From assembly GCF_037081675.1 (NCBI RefSeq), contig NZ_JAZAQL010000002.1, positions 620,001 through 684,000 on the forward strand: a stretch of DNA of 64,000 bases. The letters run 5' to 3'. Below are positions 52,195 through 60,725 of this stretch, in pieces; position 1 is the stretch's first letter; every line of letters begins with the position of its first letter. The DNA is from Halorubellus litoreus. Lineage in GTDB: Archaea; Halobacteriota; Halobacteria; Halobacteriales; Natrialbaceae. The notes below the pieces were generated by a model. The model was not told the DNA's origin and made no database searches. It saw only the letters and a list, made by a program, of their open reading frames with translations. The translations under genes were made by a program, and so were the position numbers.

Positions 52195-52680
52195 GTGAGC
52201 GTCAACGTCGACACACGCGTCATCGGTCCCGGGAACGACGACCTGGTGACCGAGGCGTGGCAACTGAAGGAGCAGATTCGACGGGCCGAAGGCGTGCTCA
52301 AGCAGCGCCGTGACTTCTTCACGGACGCCTACCGTCGGTCGACGGTGCAGGCGTTCGTCGCGGACGGCGTCGAGCCCGAACTCATGGGGTTCGTCGCCGT
52401 GCGCCGCGACGGCTACATCCTCTTCCTCGCGGTCGCCCCCGAGCACCGCGGCGAGGACATCGGGAAGAAACTCGTCGCGCGCGTCGCCGACGACCACCGC
52501 ACCGTCACGTGTCACGCGCGAACGACGAACGAGAACGCCTTGCAGTTCTACGAGCACCTCGGGTTCGAGGTGAAGCGCCGCATCGACAACTACTACGAGG
52601 ACGGCGGCGACGCGTACTATCTGAAACTCGGCGACGACGGCGGCCTGACGACGCGACTCCAGGAGATTCTCCGCGGGTGA
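52195..52680 (+). CDS. GNAT family N-acetyltransferase (RimI-like)
   Basis: 161 residues from GTG 52195 ('VSVNVDTRVIGPGNDDL'). An N-terminal helix with 'AWQLKEQIRRAEGVLKQRRDFF' precedes the acetyltransferase core. The acetyl-CoA loop is 'LFLAVAPEHRGEDIGKKLVARV' (in parts; R-G-E-D-I-G), and 'TTNENALQFYEHLGFEVKRRIDNYYEDGGDAYYLKL' (in parts) is typical of RimI-type protein N-acetyltransferases. The target could be ribosomal or other protein N-termini. Its promoter abuts the 48-bp hairpin array. Confidence 0.88.
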   Translation: MSVNVDTRVIGPGNDDLVTEAWQLKEQIRRAEGVLKQRRDFFTDAYRRSTVQAFVADGVEPELMGFVAVRRDGYILFLAVAPEHRGEDIGKKLVARVADDHRTVTCHARTTNENALQFYEHLGFEVKRRIDNYYEDGGDAYYLKLGDDGGLTTRLQEILRG

Positions 52681-52735
52681 AGTGACGGTTTGACCCTACG
52701 GCACGCTTTTCGGGTAGTCCTGACTACGGTCGAAC

Positions 52736-53224
52736 ATGAACGTCGATATCGACCCCGGAGTGCTCCTCCGGGAGAGCGTCCCGATCGCAGTCGTCCTCGG
52801 CGTCTGGGTCGCGCTCTCGCTGCTCGGCGGGGCGGCCGCCGGGCCCGCGCTCCGGTACGCGGGCGTCGCGATGGCGCTCGGGTACGTGCTAGTCAGGAGT
52901 CGCTCGCTCGCCGACCGCACCGAGCGCGCGTCGCTCTCGATGGCCCCAGCCGCCATCGTCCGCGCGAACGCCACGCCCGTCATCGGCGGCGCGCCGTGGT
53001 TCGTCGCCGCGCGCCTGCTCCCGGTCGTCGGCCAGGGTTGGGAGGCGCTCGGCCTCCCCGGCGGGTTCACCAGTCCCGCGCCCGCGATCCAGTTCCTCGC
53101 GGCCGCCGTCGGATTCCTCACCGTCGTCCTCTACGTCGCCGTCTTCGCGCGAACGCACACGACGGCGGTCGGCGATACCGGCGGTCGCCCGAGCAGTACC
53201 AACGCAGCCACCGGCGACGACTGA
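52736..53224 (+). CDS. Small haloarchaeal membrane protein
   Basis: 162 residues with about four hydrophobic segments: residues 13-35, 38-55, around 80-95, and 118-138. It ends in a polar tail 'TGGRPSSTNAATGDD'. No known domain and no catalytic motif. A TATA-like gcttttcg is about 26 bases upstream, and gtagt-cctg-actac (52714-52727) forms an inverted repeat between TATA and start. Function unknown. Confidence 0.75.
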   Translation: MNVDIDPGVLLRESVPIAVVLGVWVALSLLGGAAAGPALRYAGVAMALGYVLVRSRSLADRTERASLSMAPAAIVRANATPVIGGAPWFVAARLLPVVGQGWEALGLPGGFTSPAPAIQFLAAAVGFLTVVLYVAVFARTHTTAVGDTGGRPSSTNAATGDD

Positions 53225-53306
53225 CCACCCGAACGCGTTCGGAAACGTCGCGCCTTGCGTCACCGGTTGCCATACCGTTTAGGGGGCCGCGTCCGTCGGT
53301 CCGCGC

Positions 53307-54533
53307 ATGGAGTACGACGACCCCGAACGCGGCAGTGAGGTGGCGTCGCGAGCGCGCGAGTTCGTCCGCGAGGAAGTCATCCCCGTCGAACGCGAGTACC
53401 TCGGCGAGTCGAACGTTCCCGACGACGTCATCGCGGACCTCCGCGAGAGAGCGCGCGAGTACGACGTCTACGGGCCGCAACTCCCCGAAGAGTACGGCGG
53501 GCTCGGGATGGACTTCCGCGCGATGCTCCCCGTGTTCGAGGAGGCAGGCCGGAGCCTGCTCGGCGGGCTCGCGATGCGGTGTTCCGCGCCGGACGAGGGG
53601 AACATGCACACGCTCGAGCACTTCGGGACCGACGAGCAGCAGGAGCGCTGGCTGGCGCCGCTCGCGAGCGGCGAGATGAATTCGGGGTTCTGTATGACCG
53701 AACCGATGCAGGGCGGCGGCTCGGACCCGAAGATGCTCCAGACGACCGCGCGGAAGGACGAGGACGCCGACGAGTGGGTCATCTCGGGGCACAAGTGGTG
53801 GACGACCGGCGGGAGCGAGGCGGACGTGTTCCTCGTGATGGCGCGCTCGAACCCGGACGCCCACCCCTACGAGGGCACGAGCCTCATCATCGTCCCGCGC
53901 GACACGGAGGGCGTGGAGGTCGTCCGCGACGTCCCGCACACGGGCGGGGAGCCGGTTGGGTCGAGTCACGCGGAGGTGAAGTTCCACGACGCGCGCGTCC
54001 CGGTGGAGAACACGCTCGGCCCCGAGGACGGCGGGTTCATGGTCGCACAAGCCCGGTTGGGGCCGGCGCGACTCACGCACTGCATGCGGTTCGCGGGGAT
54101 GGCCGACCGCGCGCTCGACATCGCCACCGCGTACGCGAGCGAACGCGAAGCGTTCGGCGAACCCCTCAGCGAGAAGCAAGCGCTCCGACACGAGATCGCC
54201 GACCACCGCACGAGCCTGCACGCCGCACGGACGATGATCCGGCACGCCGCCGACGGCATCGCCGCCGGCGACGAGGCCCGCATCGAGGTGGCGATGGCGA
54301 AGACGTTCACCGCGAACGTCGCCCAGGACGCCGTCGACACCGCCGTCCAGGTCTGTGGCGGGAACGGCATCGGGAAGGACCTCCCGCTCGCTGATTTCTA
54401 CGAGAACGTCCGCGCGTTCCGCATCGTCGACGGCGCCGACGAGGTCCACCGGCGCTCCATCGCACGCTGGGCGTTCGGCGACCCCGACAGCGAGGAGCTC
54501 GCGGGCATCACGCGCTACGACGACGACCTGTAG
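53307..54533 (+). CDS. Acyl-CoA dehydrogenase (ACAD10/11-like)
   Basis: 408 residues. The family motifs are 'LPEEYGGLGMDF', 'GFCMTEPMQGGGSDP' (FAD-binding loop), 'VISGHKWWTTGG', and 'VCGGNGIGKDLPLADFYENVRAFRIVDGADEVHRRSIAR' (in parts). The catalytic base position, usually Glu in 'YEGT', is Asp in 'VDGADEVHR', as in the ACAD10/11-type branch. It should introduce a trans-2 double bond into an acyl-CoA and pass electrons to ETF. TATA-like ccgtttaggg (53275-53284) is centred 27 bases upstream. No other fatty-acid genes adjoin it. Confidence 0.92.
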   Translation: MEYDDPERGSEVASRAREFVREEVIPVEREYLGESNVPDDVIADLRERAREYDVYGPQLPEEYGGLGMDFRAMLPVFEEAGRSLLGGLAMRCSAPDEGNMHTLEHFGTDEQQERWLAPLASGEMNSGFCMTEPMQGGGSDPKMLQTTARKDEDADEWVISGHKWWTTGGSEADVFLVMARSNPDAHPYEGTSLIIVPRDTEGVEVVRDVPHTGGEPVGSSHAEVKFHDARVPVENTLGPEDGGFMVAQARLGPARLTHCMRFAGMADRALDIATAYASEREAFGEPLSEKQALRHEIADHRTSLHAARTMIRHAADGIAAGDEARIEVAMAKTFTANVAQDAVDTAVQVCGGNGIGKDLPLADFYENVRAFRIVDGADEVHRRSIARWAFGDPDSEELAGITRYDDDL

Positions 54534-54543
54534 CCGTCGCGAC

Positions 54544-56445
54544 TCAGTTCTCCTGGAGCGTGGCGGGCGGCCGCGGCGGCTCCGCCGTCGTGAACTCGAA
54601 GCGCGCGCCGCCGTCGGCGCTCTCCGTGCATCGAACCGACCAGTCGTGCGCTTGCACGATCTCGCGGACGACCGCGAGCCCGATGCCGGTGCCGTCACCG
54701 TCGCTGACGCCGTACTCGAAGAGGTCCTCGCGCGCGTCCGCCGGAAGGCCGTCGCCGTCGTCCGCGACGACGAACCCGTCCTCGGTGACCGCGACGCGGA
54801 TGCGGGACGTGGAGTCGCCGTGGTCGACGGCGTTCCGGAAGCAGTTCTCGAACACGCGCCGGAGCCGGGACGGGTCCGCGTTCACGACGCCGTCGCCCTC
54901 GACCTCGACGGCGACGTCCTCTGGCAGGTCGACCGCGGACTGCGCGGAACTGGCGACGCCCGCGATGGAGATGTCGTGCGCGTCGACGTCGTGGTCGCCT
55001 TCGCGGGCGAGCGAGAGCACGTCGTCGATGAGTTCCGTCATCCGGTCGTGCGCGTCCGCGATCTCGTCGAGCCGCGGGTCGTCGAGGTCCGCGGCGAGGA
55101 GCTCGCGGTAGCCTTCGGCGACCGATAGCGGCCCGCGGAGGTCGTGCGCGACGACGCTCGCGAACTCGTCGAGTCGATTCCGTTCCTGCTCGAGTTCGCG
55201 CTCGCGTTCCTTGAGTTCGGTGATGTCCGAGCTGATACCGCAGACGCCCTTCGGATCGCCGTCCTCGTCGAACAGCGGGACCTTCACCGAGTAGTACGTC
55301 CGTCGCTGTCCGTTCCGGTACGCGTCCTCCTCGACCTCGATCGCGCGCTCCTCCTCCATCGCACGCCGGTCGTTCGCGCGGACCTCCGCGGCGAACTCGT
55401 CGTCCTGTATCTCCCAGTCGGTTCGCCCGACGAGCTCGCCGTCGACGTCGACGACCTCGCGGAACCGTTCGTTCGCGAGCTCGTATCGACCGTCTCGGTC
55501 CTTGATGTAGACGATCGCGGTGGTGTTGTCGAGGACCGCTTGGAGTTGCTCGGTCGTGCGTTCGTACTCGCGTTCGCGGTCCAGGCGCTCGAACGCCTGC
55601 TCGACGTGCGTCGCGAGGAGCTCGGTGAGTTCCAGGTCGGACGTCGTGAACGCGTTCGGTTCCGCGGCGATAGCCTGGAAGACGACGTCGTCGCCGACGG
55701 GGACGGAGACGGCGGAGCGGAACGACGACTGGTCGGGCGCGGCGTCGGTCGTCTCGGTGACGTCGTCGACGCGGAACGACTCGCCGCGCTGGTAGGTCTT
55801 CCCGAGGACGCCGTCGTCGAGCGCGGGCAGCGAGTCGGGTTCGTAGCTCGCCGCGCCGAGCGGCTCGAAGCGGCCGTCGACCGCTTCGTAGAGCCCGTAG
55901 ACGTGGAACTCGAGGATGTCGTCGGCGGCGGAGAGTGCGGCGTCGACCACGGCGTCGCGCGACGATGCGCCGGCGATGTCGGCGGCGTGCCCGTGGAGTT
56001 GCGCGGTCTTCTCGCGGGTGCGTTCGAGTTCGCGTTCCGCACGGGCGGCGTCGACGGCGTTCTCGACGCGGTTCGCGAGGAGCGCGTACTGTTCGCGCCC
56101 GCCCTTCTGGAGGTAGTCGGTGACGCCCGCGGAGATGGCGTCGGCGGCGACGGCTTCGCTGCCTTTCCCCGTGAAGAGGATGAACGGGACGTCCGCGTGG
56201 TTCTCGCGGACGGTCTTCAGGAACGCGAGGCCGGTCCGGTGTTCGAGGTCGTAGTCGCTGACGACGCAGTCGACGTCGGTCTCGGCGAGGACGTCGAGCG
56301 CGTCGTCGGCGGTCGTCGCCGTGACGACGCTGATGCGGTCGCTCTCGCGGTCGAGGAACGTCTCGGTGAGGTCCAGGAGGCTCTGTTCGTCGTCGACGCA
56401 GAGCACCTGAACGTCTCGCATATCGTTGGCGCTCGACCGACTCAT
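54544..56445 (-). CDS. REC-GAF-PAS histidine kinase
   Basis: 633 residues. An N-terminal receiver domain has 'VLCVDDEQSLLDLTETFL', phospho-acceptor D64 in 'CVVSDYDLEHRTG' and Lys in 'FTGKGSE'. A GAF domain follows (about 150-310), then PAS with PAC ('ITELKERERELEQERNRLDEF', about 315-430), then HisKA with H434 in 'VVAHDLRGPLS', and HATPase_c ('ENCFRNAVDHGD', 'VADDGDGLP', 'GTGIGLAVVREIV'). It is a soluble haloarchaeal hybrid kinase that can receive a phosphate and also sense a ligand or redox cue. No separate response regulator adjoins it. A shorter start at 56421 ('MRDVQVLC') is possible. Confidence 0.93.
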   Translation of the reverse strand: MSRSSANDMRDVQVLCVDDEQSLLDLTETFLDRESDRISVVTATTADDALDVLAETDVDCVVSDYDLEHRTGLAFLKTVRENHADVPFILFTGKGSEAVAADAISAGVTDYLQKGGREQYALLANRVENAVDAARAERELERTREKTAQLHGHAADIAGASSRDAVVDAALSAADDILEFHVYGLYEAVDGRFEPLGAASYEPDSLPALDDGVLGKTYQRGESFRVDDVTETTDAAPDQSSFRSAVSVPVGDDVVFQAIAAEPNAFTTSDLELTELLATHVEQAFERLDREREYERTTEQLQAVLDNTTAIVYIKDRDGRYELANERFREVVDVDGELVGRTDWEIQDDEFAAEVRANDRRAMEEERAIEVEEDAYRNGQRRTYYSVKVPLFDEDGDPKGVCGISSDITELKERERELEQERNRLDEFASVVAHDLRGPLSVAEGYRELLAADLDDPRLDEIADAHDRMTELIDDVLSLAREGDHDVDAHDISIAGVASSAQSAVDLPEDVAVEVEGDGVVNADPSRLRRVFENCFRNAVDHGDSTSRIRVAVTEDGFVVADDGDGLPADAREDLFEYGVSDGDGTGIGLAVVREIVQAHDWSVRCTESADGGARFEFTTAEPPRPPATLQEN

Positions 56446-56550
56446 GCAAGAAACGTTCGGTTCGCTTCCACGAAGCCGCCGGTCTCGGCTTTCGTGTCCA
56501 TGCAGTCGGCGTGCGCGACCATGGACTGGCGGGTGGGGTTCGTCGGAGTC

Positions 56551-56685
56551 GACTGCTCAGTACGCGTCGTCGGAATCGACTGCTCAGTACGCGTCGTCGG
56601 AATCGACTGCTCAGTACGCGTCGTCGGAATCGGTTGCTCAGTACGCGTCGTCGGAATCGATTGCTCAGTACGCGTCGTCCGGGTC
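56551..56685. repeat. Five 27-bp tandem repeats at the 3' end of the ABC transporter gene
   Basis: Units start at 56551, 56578, 56605, 56632 and 56659, exactly 27 bp apart, with one to three differences. Each contains tcagtacgcgtcgtc, the complement of the ABC gene's own final codons (DDAY) plus stop. The rightmost unit is the real gene end (stop complement at 56665-56667); the other four are extra copies downstream of it. Each unit has a short palindrome, actg-ct-cagt. Confidence 0.8.
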
Positions 56686-58677
56686 GTCGAGTTCGCCGGT
56701 CTGGACGTTCCAGAGGGTCGCGTATCGGCCGTCGGCGGCGAGCAGGTCGTCGTGGCTGCCGCGTTCGACGACCTGGCCGTCCTCGAGGACGACGATGCGG
56801 TCTGCGTCCTTCACGGTCGAGAGCCGGTGCGCGATGGCGAACGTCGTCCGGTCGGCGGCGAGGTCGTCGAGACTCCGCTGGATGCGGAGTTCGGTCTCGG
56901 TGTCGACGTCCGAGGTCGCTTCGTCGAGCACGAGGATGGGTGGGTCCTGGAGGACGACGCGCGCGATGGCGAGGCGCTGGCGTTGCCCGCCAGAGAGCTT
57001 CACGCCGCGTTCGCCGACGCGCGTGTCGTAACCCTCGGAGAGGTCCGCGATGAACTCGTGGGCTTCCGCGAGCCTGGCGGCGCGCTCGACGGCGTCGCGG
57101 TCGGCGTCGAACCGCCCGTAGCGGACGTTCTCCGCGATGGTGCCGTCGAAGAGGAACGAGTCCTGGCCGACGTACCCGACGTGCTCGCGGAGCGACGCGA
57201 GCGTGACGTCGCGGACGTCGTGCCCGTCGACCGTGACCGCGCCGTCGTTCACAGCGTCAGACTGCGTCTGATTGGCCGACGGACGTGGTCCGTCGACGTC
57301 GTCAGATTGTGTCTGACTGGCCGACGGACGTGGTCCGTCGACGTCGTCAGATTGTGTCTGACGTGCTGACGGACGTGGTCCGTCAACATCGTAGAGGCGC
57401 ATGAGGAGCTTCAGCGTCGTGGACTTCCCGGCGCCCGTCGACCCGACGAGCGCGACGGTCTCGCCGGGTTCGGCGTCGATGGACACGCCGTCGAGCACGG
57501 GTTCGTCCGCGCCGTCGTACGTGAACGTCACGTTATCGTACCGGACGTGGCCGTCGACGTCCGCGAGTTCGACCGCGTCCTCGCGCTCGGTGACGTGCGG
57601 CGGGACGTCCATGAGGCCGAACACGCGCTTCCCGCTCGCCTTGGCGTTCTCGTACCAGTCGACGATGTTCGACACCTGCGAGAGCGGCTGGACGAACCGC
57701 TGGGTCATGAACACGAAGATGACGAACTCGCCGACGCTGAGTTCGCCCGACAGCGGCCCGGGCGGCCCCTGGAAGATCCAGAGCCCGCCGACGAGGAACG
57801 TCGCGGCGAACGAGAGGCCGGCGAGGAAGCTCATCCCGGGCCGGTAGAAGTACGAGAGCGTCAAGATGGACATGTTCGCGTCGTAGAGTTCGCGGGAGGC
57901 GCCGCGGACGCGCCCGGTCTCGTGGGCTTCCGTCCCGGTGGTCTTCACGAGTTGGATGCCGGCGAGCCCGTTCTCCAGGCGCGTGTTCAGGTCGCCGACG
58001 GCCTCGCGGACGCGAGCGTACCGCGGTTCGGCCTTCCGCATGAACCAGAGCGTGAACGCCCCCATCAGGGGGACGAACACGAGCGTCACCGCCGCGAGCT
58101 GGGCGTTGTAGAAGAACAGGATGCCGGCGATGCCGAGCACCATCACGACGAGGCGGAGGACCTCCGAGAGCGCGTCGTCGAGGAACGTCTCGAGGTTCGA
58201 CGCGTCGTTGTTCAGGATGCTCATCACTTCGCCGGTCTCCTTGTCGTCGAAGAACGACATGTCGAGGTCCTGCATCGCGGCGTACGTGTCGGTGCGGACC
58301 GCGTGCATGACGCCGTGCGCGAACGTGTTCATCGTCACGCCCCACACCCAGCGCGCGGCGGTGCCGACGACGAACGCGCCGACGATGAGCCACACCGAGA
58401 ACCAGAACTGCTCGACCTGCGTGTTCGGGAGCATCCCCGCAGGGACGAGCGGGAGGTTGTATCGGCTCGCGCCGCCTTCGCGGAACACGGCGTCGATGGC
58501 GGTGCCGAGGACGACCGGCGGGACGAGGAGTGCGGCGCGGGAGACGAAGTTCGAGAGGATGCCCGCGAGCAGCCACGGCCACCGCGGGACGCCGTACTCG
58601 CGGAACAATCTGCCGAGCGGTCGGTCGACGTCCACGCGGTACGCCTCGAAGGGGTTCTCGTCGTCGTCGGAGGCCAC
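56665..58677 (-). CDS. ABC exporter (fused permease-ATPase) with repeat insertion in the ATPase domain
   Basis: 670 residues from a GTG at 58677. Six membrane helices (about residues 35-330) form the ABC_membrane domain. The ATPase domain has Walker A 'VALVGSTGAGKSTTLKLLMRLYDV', signature 'VKLSGGQRQRLAIAR', Walker B 'ILVLDEATSD' and H-loop 'IAHRLST'. Between 'RLYDV' and 'DGAVTVDGHDV' sits an extra stretch of ~45-50 residues: three 15-residue repeats ('DVDGPRPSARQTQSD' type), encoded by a 45-bp repeat. It resembles MsbA/LmrA-type lipid or drug exporters, working as a homodimer in the membrane. The upstream frame has no ATG with support. Confidence 0.92.
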   Translation of the reverse strand: MASDDDENPFEAYRVDVDRPLGRLFREYGVPRWPWLLAGILSNFVSRAALLVPPVVLGTAIDAVFREGGASRYNLPLVPAGMLPNTQVEQFWFSVWLIVGAFVVGTAARWVWGVTMNTFAHGVMHAVRTDTYAAMQDLDMSFFDDKETGEVMSILNNDASNLETFLDDALSEVLRLVVMVLGIAGILFFYNAQLAAVTLVFVPLMGAFTLWFMRKAEPRYARVREAVGDLNTRLENGLAGIQLVKTTGTEAHETGRVRGASRELYDANMSILTLSYFYRPGMSFLAGLSFAATFLVGGLWIFQGPPGPLSGELSVGEFVIFVFMTQRFVQPLSQVSNIVDWYENAKASGKRVFGLMDVPPHVTEREDAVELADVDGHVRYDNVTFTYDGADEPVLDGVSIDAEPGETVALVGSTGAGKSTTLKLLMRLYDVDGPRPSARQTQSDDVDGPRPSASQTQSDDVDGPRPSANQTQSDAVNDGAVTVDGHDVRDVTLASLREHVGYVGQDSFLFDGTIAENVRYGRFDADRDAVERAARLAEAHEFIADLSEGYDTRVGERGVKLSGGQRQRLAIARVVLQDPPILVLDEATSDVDTETELRIQRSLDDLAADRTTFAIAHRLSTVKDADRIVVLEDGQVVERGSHDDLLAADGRYATLWNVQTGELDDPDDAY
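57258..57392. repeat. Three 45-bp palindromic repeats inside the ABC ATPase coding region
   Basis: Units at 57258-57302, 57303-57347 and 57348-57392, exactly 45 bp each, nearly identical. Each has gacggac-gtg-gtccgtc (7-base perfect arms) and cagac-tgc-gtctg (or cagat-tgt-gtctg). Being a multiple of three, the array adds 3 x 15 residues in frame. Confidence 0.85.
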
Positions 58678-58873
58678 GTTGAGAGCATCAATCCGAGCGC
58701 GCAGCAAATGACCTTCGATTCGAAACGCTCGCGCTCGTCGGCCCGGCGCGGACCCGCGGTCGTCGCCGACGCGCCGCGCCGCTGGCCCACCCGGGCCGGG
58801 CGCTGCCGACCGGAACCAGTGAACAGACAACCCATTGCAAATTACTTTGGTCCTGGGTTCCATGGCCCTCGGT

Positions 58874-59650
58874 ATGGCCACGGACCAGTTCAGCGTCGAC
58901 GGCGACGTCGCCATCGTCACGGGCTCGTCGTCTGGGATCGGACAGGTAATCGCGGAGCGGTTCGCGGACGACGGCGTGGACGTCGTCGTCTGCTCGCGCG
59001 AGATGGAGAACGTCGAACCGGTCGCGGACGGCATCAACGACTCGGACCGACCGGGGAGCGCGCACGCGGTCGAGTGCGACGTCACCGACCGGGACGCGGT
59101 CGAGGCGATGGTGGAGGCGACCGTCGAGCAGTTCGGTGGCGTGGACGTCCTCGTGAACAACGCCGGCGCGTCGTTCATGGCGGGCTTCGACGACATCAGC
59201 CCGAACGGCTGGAAGACCATCGTCGACATCAACCTCACCGGCACGTATCACTGCGTGCAGGCCGCCGAGGAGCACCTGAAGGACGCGTCCGGGAAGGTCA
59301 TCAATCTCTCCTCGGTCGCGGGCCAGCAGGGTGCGCCGTGGATGAGTCACTACGCGGCGGCGAAGGCCGCGGTCGAGAACCTGACGAAGACGCTCGCGTT
59401 CGAGTGGGCGGACGACGACGTCCGCGTGAACTGCATCGCGCCCGGGTTCGTCGCCACGCCCGGGGTCGCGAGCCAGATGGGCGTCACCGCCGACGAGGTC
59501 GATAGGGAAGAAGTGAAGCGCCGCATCGGCGTGAGCGAGGAGATCGCGGACGTCGCGCAGTTCCTCGCGTCCCCGGCGTCCTCGTACGTGGTCGGGCAGA
59601 GCCTGACGGTCGCGGGCGTCCCGGACATCATGGAGAGCCCCGATGTCTGA
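58874..59650 (+). CDS. Short-chain dehydrogenase/reductase
   Basis: 258 residues from ATG 58874 ('MATDQFSVDGDVAIVTGSSSG'). The Rossmann motif is T-G-S-S-S-G-I-G, followed by 'LVNNAGASF', and the catalytic Y-x3-K in 'MSHYAAAKAAVENL', with Ser in 'VINLSSVAG'. 'RVNCIAPGFVATPG' is the substrate-loop start. Cofactor is likely NAD(P)H; the substrate is unknown (3-oxoacyl or alcohol type). The start is supported by a TATA-like aaattacttt (58839-58849). The stop overlaps the LLM gene by eight bases, so they form an operon. Confidence 0.9.
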   Translation: MATDQFSVDGDVAIVTGSSSGIGQVIAERFADDGVDVVVCSREMENVEPVADGINDSDRPGSAHAVECDVTDRDAVEAMVEATVEQFGGVDVLVNNAGASFMAGFDDISPNGWKTIVDINLTGTYHCVQAAEEHLKDASGKVINLSSVAGQQGAPWMSHYAAAKAAVENLTKTLAFEWADDDVRVNCIAPGFVATPGVASQMGVTADEVDREEVKRRIGVSEEIADVAQFLASPASSYVVGQSLTVAGVPDIMESPDV

Positions 59651-60650
59651 GGCGGACTACCACGTACACCTGCCGGTCGCGGCACAGGACTCGGTGCAGG
59701 ACTTCGTCGACATGGCGGTGCGCGCGGAGGAACTCGGGTACGAGGCGGTCTGGCTCCCGGAGACGTGGGGGCGCGACGCCGTCACTATCATGACGAGCAT
59801 CGCGCACGCCACGGACGACGTCCTCATCGGGTCGTCCATCATGAACGTGTACTCTCGGTCGCCCGCGCTGCTCGCGCAGACCGCGGCGACGCTCGACGAA
59901 GTATCGGACGGCCGGTTCCGCCTCGGCATCGGCCCGTCGGGGCCGGCGGTCATCGAGGGCTGGCACGGCATCGACTTCGGGAACCCGCTCCGACGCACCC
60001 GCGAGTACGTCGACATCGTCAAGAAGGTCCTGCGCGGCGATGAACTGGACTACGAGGGCGAGTACTTCAACCTGAGCGGGTTCCGGCTGCGCTGCGAGGC
60101 ACCCGACCCGGCGCCGCGCGTGGACGTCGCCGCGATGGGCCCGAAGGCCGTCGAGCTCGCGGGCCGGTTCGGGGACGGCTGGCACGCCATCCTCTTCACG
60201 CCCGACGCGATGGCGGACCGCATCGAGGACTTCGAGCGCGGCACGGAACTGGGAGACAACGACCGGGGCGAGCAGGACGTCACGCTCTCCCTGACGTGCT
60301 GTGCGCTCGAGGACGGCGAGCGCGCCCGGCACCTCACCGCCCAGCACGCCGCGTTCTACGTCGGCGCGATGGGAACGTACTACCGCGACTCGCTCGCTCG
60401 CCAGGGCTACGAGGACGAGGCGCACGACGTCGCCGCGAAGTGGATGAACGGCGACCGCGACGCCGCCATCGACGTCTTCAGCGACGACATGCTCGACGAC
60501 TTCACCGCCGCCGGCACGCCCGAGCGCGCCCGCGAGGAACTCGCGAAGTTCGCCGAGGTCGACGGCGTCGACAACGTCTCCATCGGGTTCCCGCGCGCCG
60601 CCAGCCCCGCGGAGATCGACGCAACGCTCGAAGCGTTCGCGCCCGAGTAG
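59643..60650 (+). CDS. LLM class F420-dependent oxidoreductase
   Basis: 335 residues. A TIM-barrel luciferase-like protein: 'AVRAEELGYEAVWLPETWGRDAVTIMTSIAHATDDVLIGSSIMNVYSRSPALLAQTAATLDE' (in parts) is the classical opening. 'RFRLGIGPSGPAVIEGWHGIDFGNPLRRTREYVDIVKKVLRGDEL' (in parts) and 'RVDVAAMGPKAVELAGRFGDGW' follow. It belongs near methylene-tetrahydromethanopterin reductase-like enzymes that use F420. The partner is the SDR encoded just upstream (eight-base overlap), suggesting that one substrate passes through both. Confidence 0.9.
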   Translation: MSEADYHVHLPVAAQDSVQDFVDMAVRAEELGYEAVWLPETWGRDAVTIMTSIAHATDDVLIGSSIMNVYSRSPALLAQTAATLDEVSDGRFRLGIGPSGPAVIEGWHGIDFGNPLRRTREYVDIVKKVLRGDELDYEGEYFNLSGFRLRCEAPDPAPRVDVAAMGPKAVELAGRFGDGWHAILFTPDAMADRIEDFERGTELGDNDRGEQDVTLSLTCCALEDGERARHLTAQHAAFYVGAMGTYYRDSLARQGYEDEAHDVAAKWMNGDRDAAIDVFSDDMLDDFTAAGTPERAREELAKFAEVDGVDNVSIGFPRAASPAEIDATLEAFAPE

Positions 60651-60725
60651 GGGCCCGCAGGCGCTCTCGAGCGCCTCGGAGCGTGACGCTACGGGGACGC
60701 CTCGCCGCCCGATCCGCTGCGTTCC

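Noticed and set aside
58678..59244. N-terminal extension of the ABC exporter up to 59244
   Set aside because: That part is antisense to the SDR gene and codes for a low-complexity sequence; the GTG at 58677 fits the family start.
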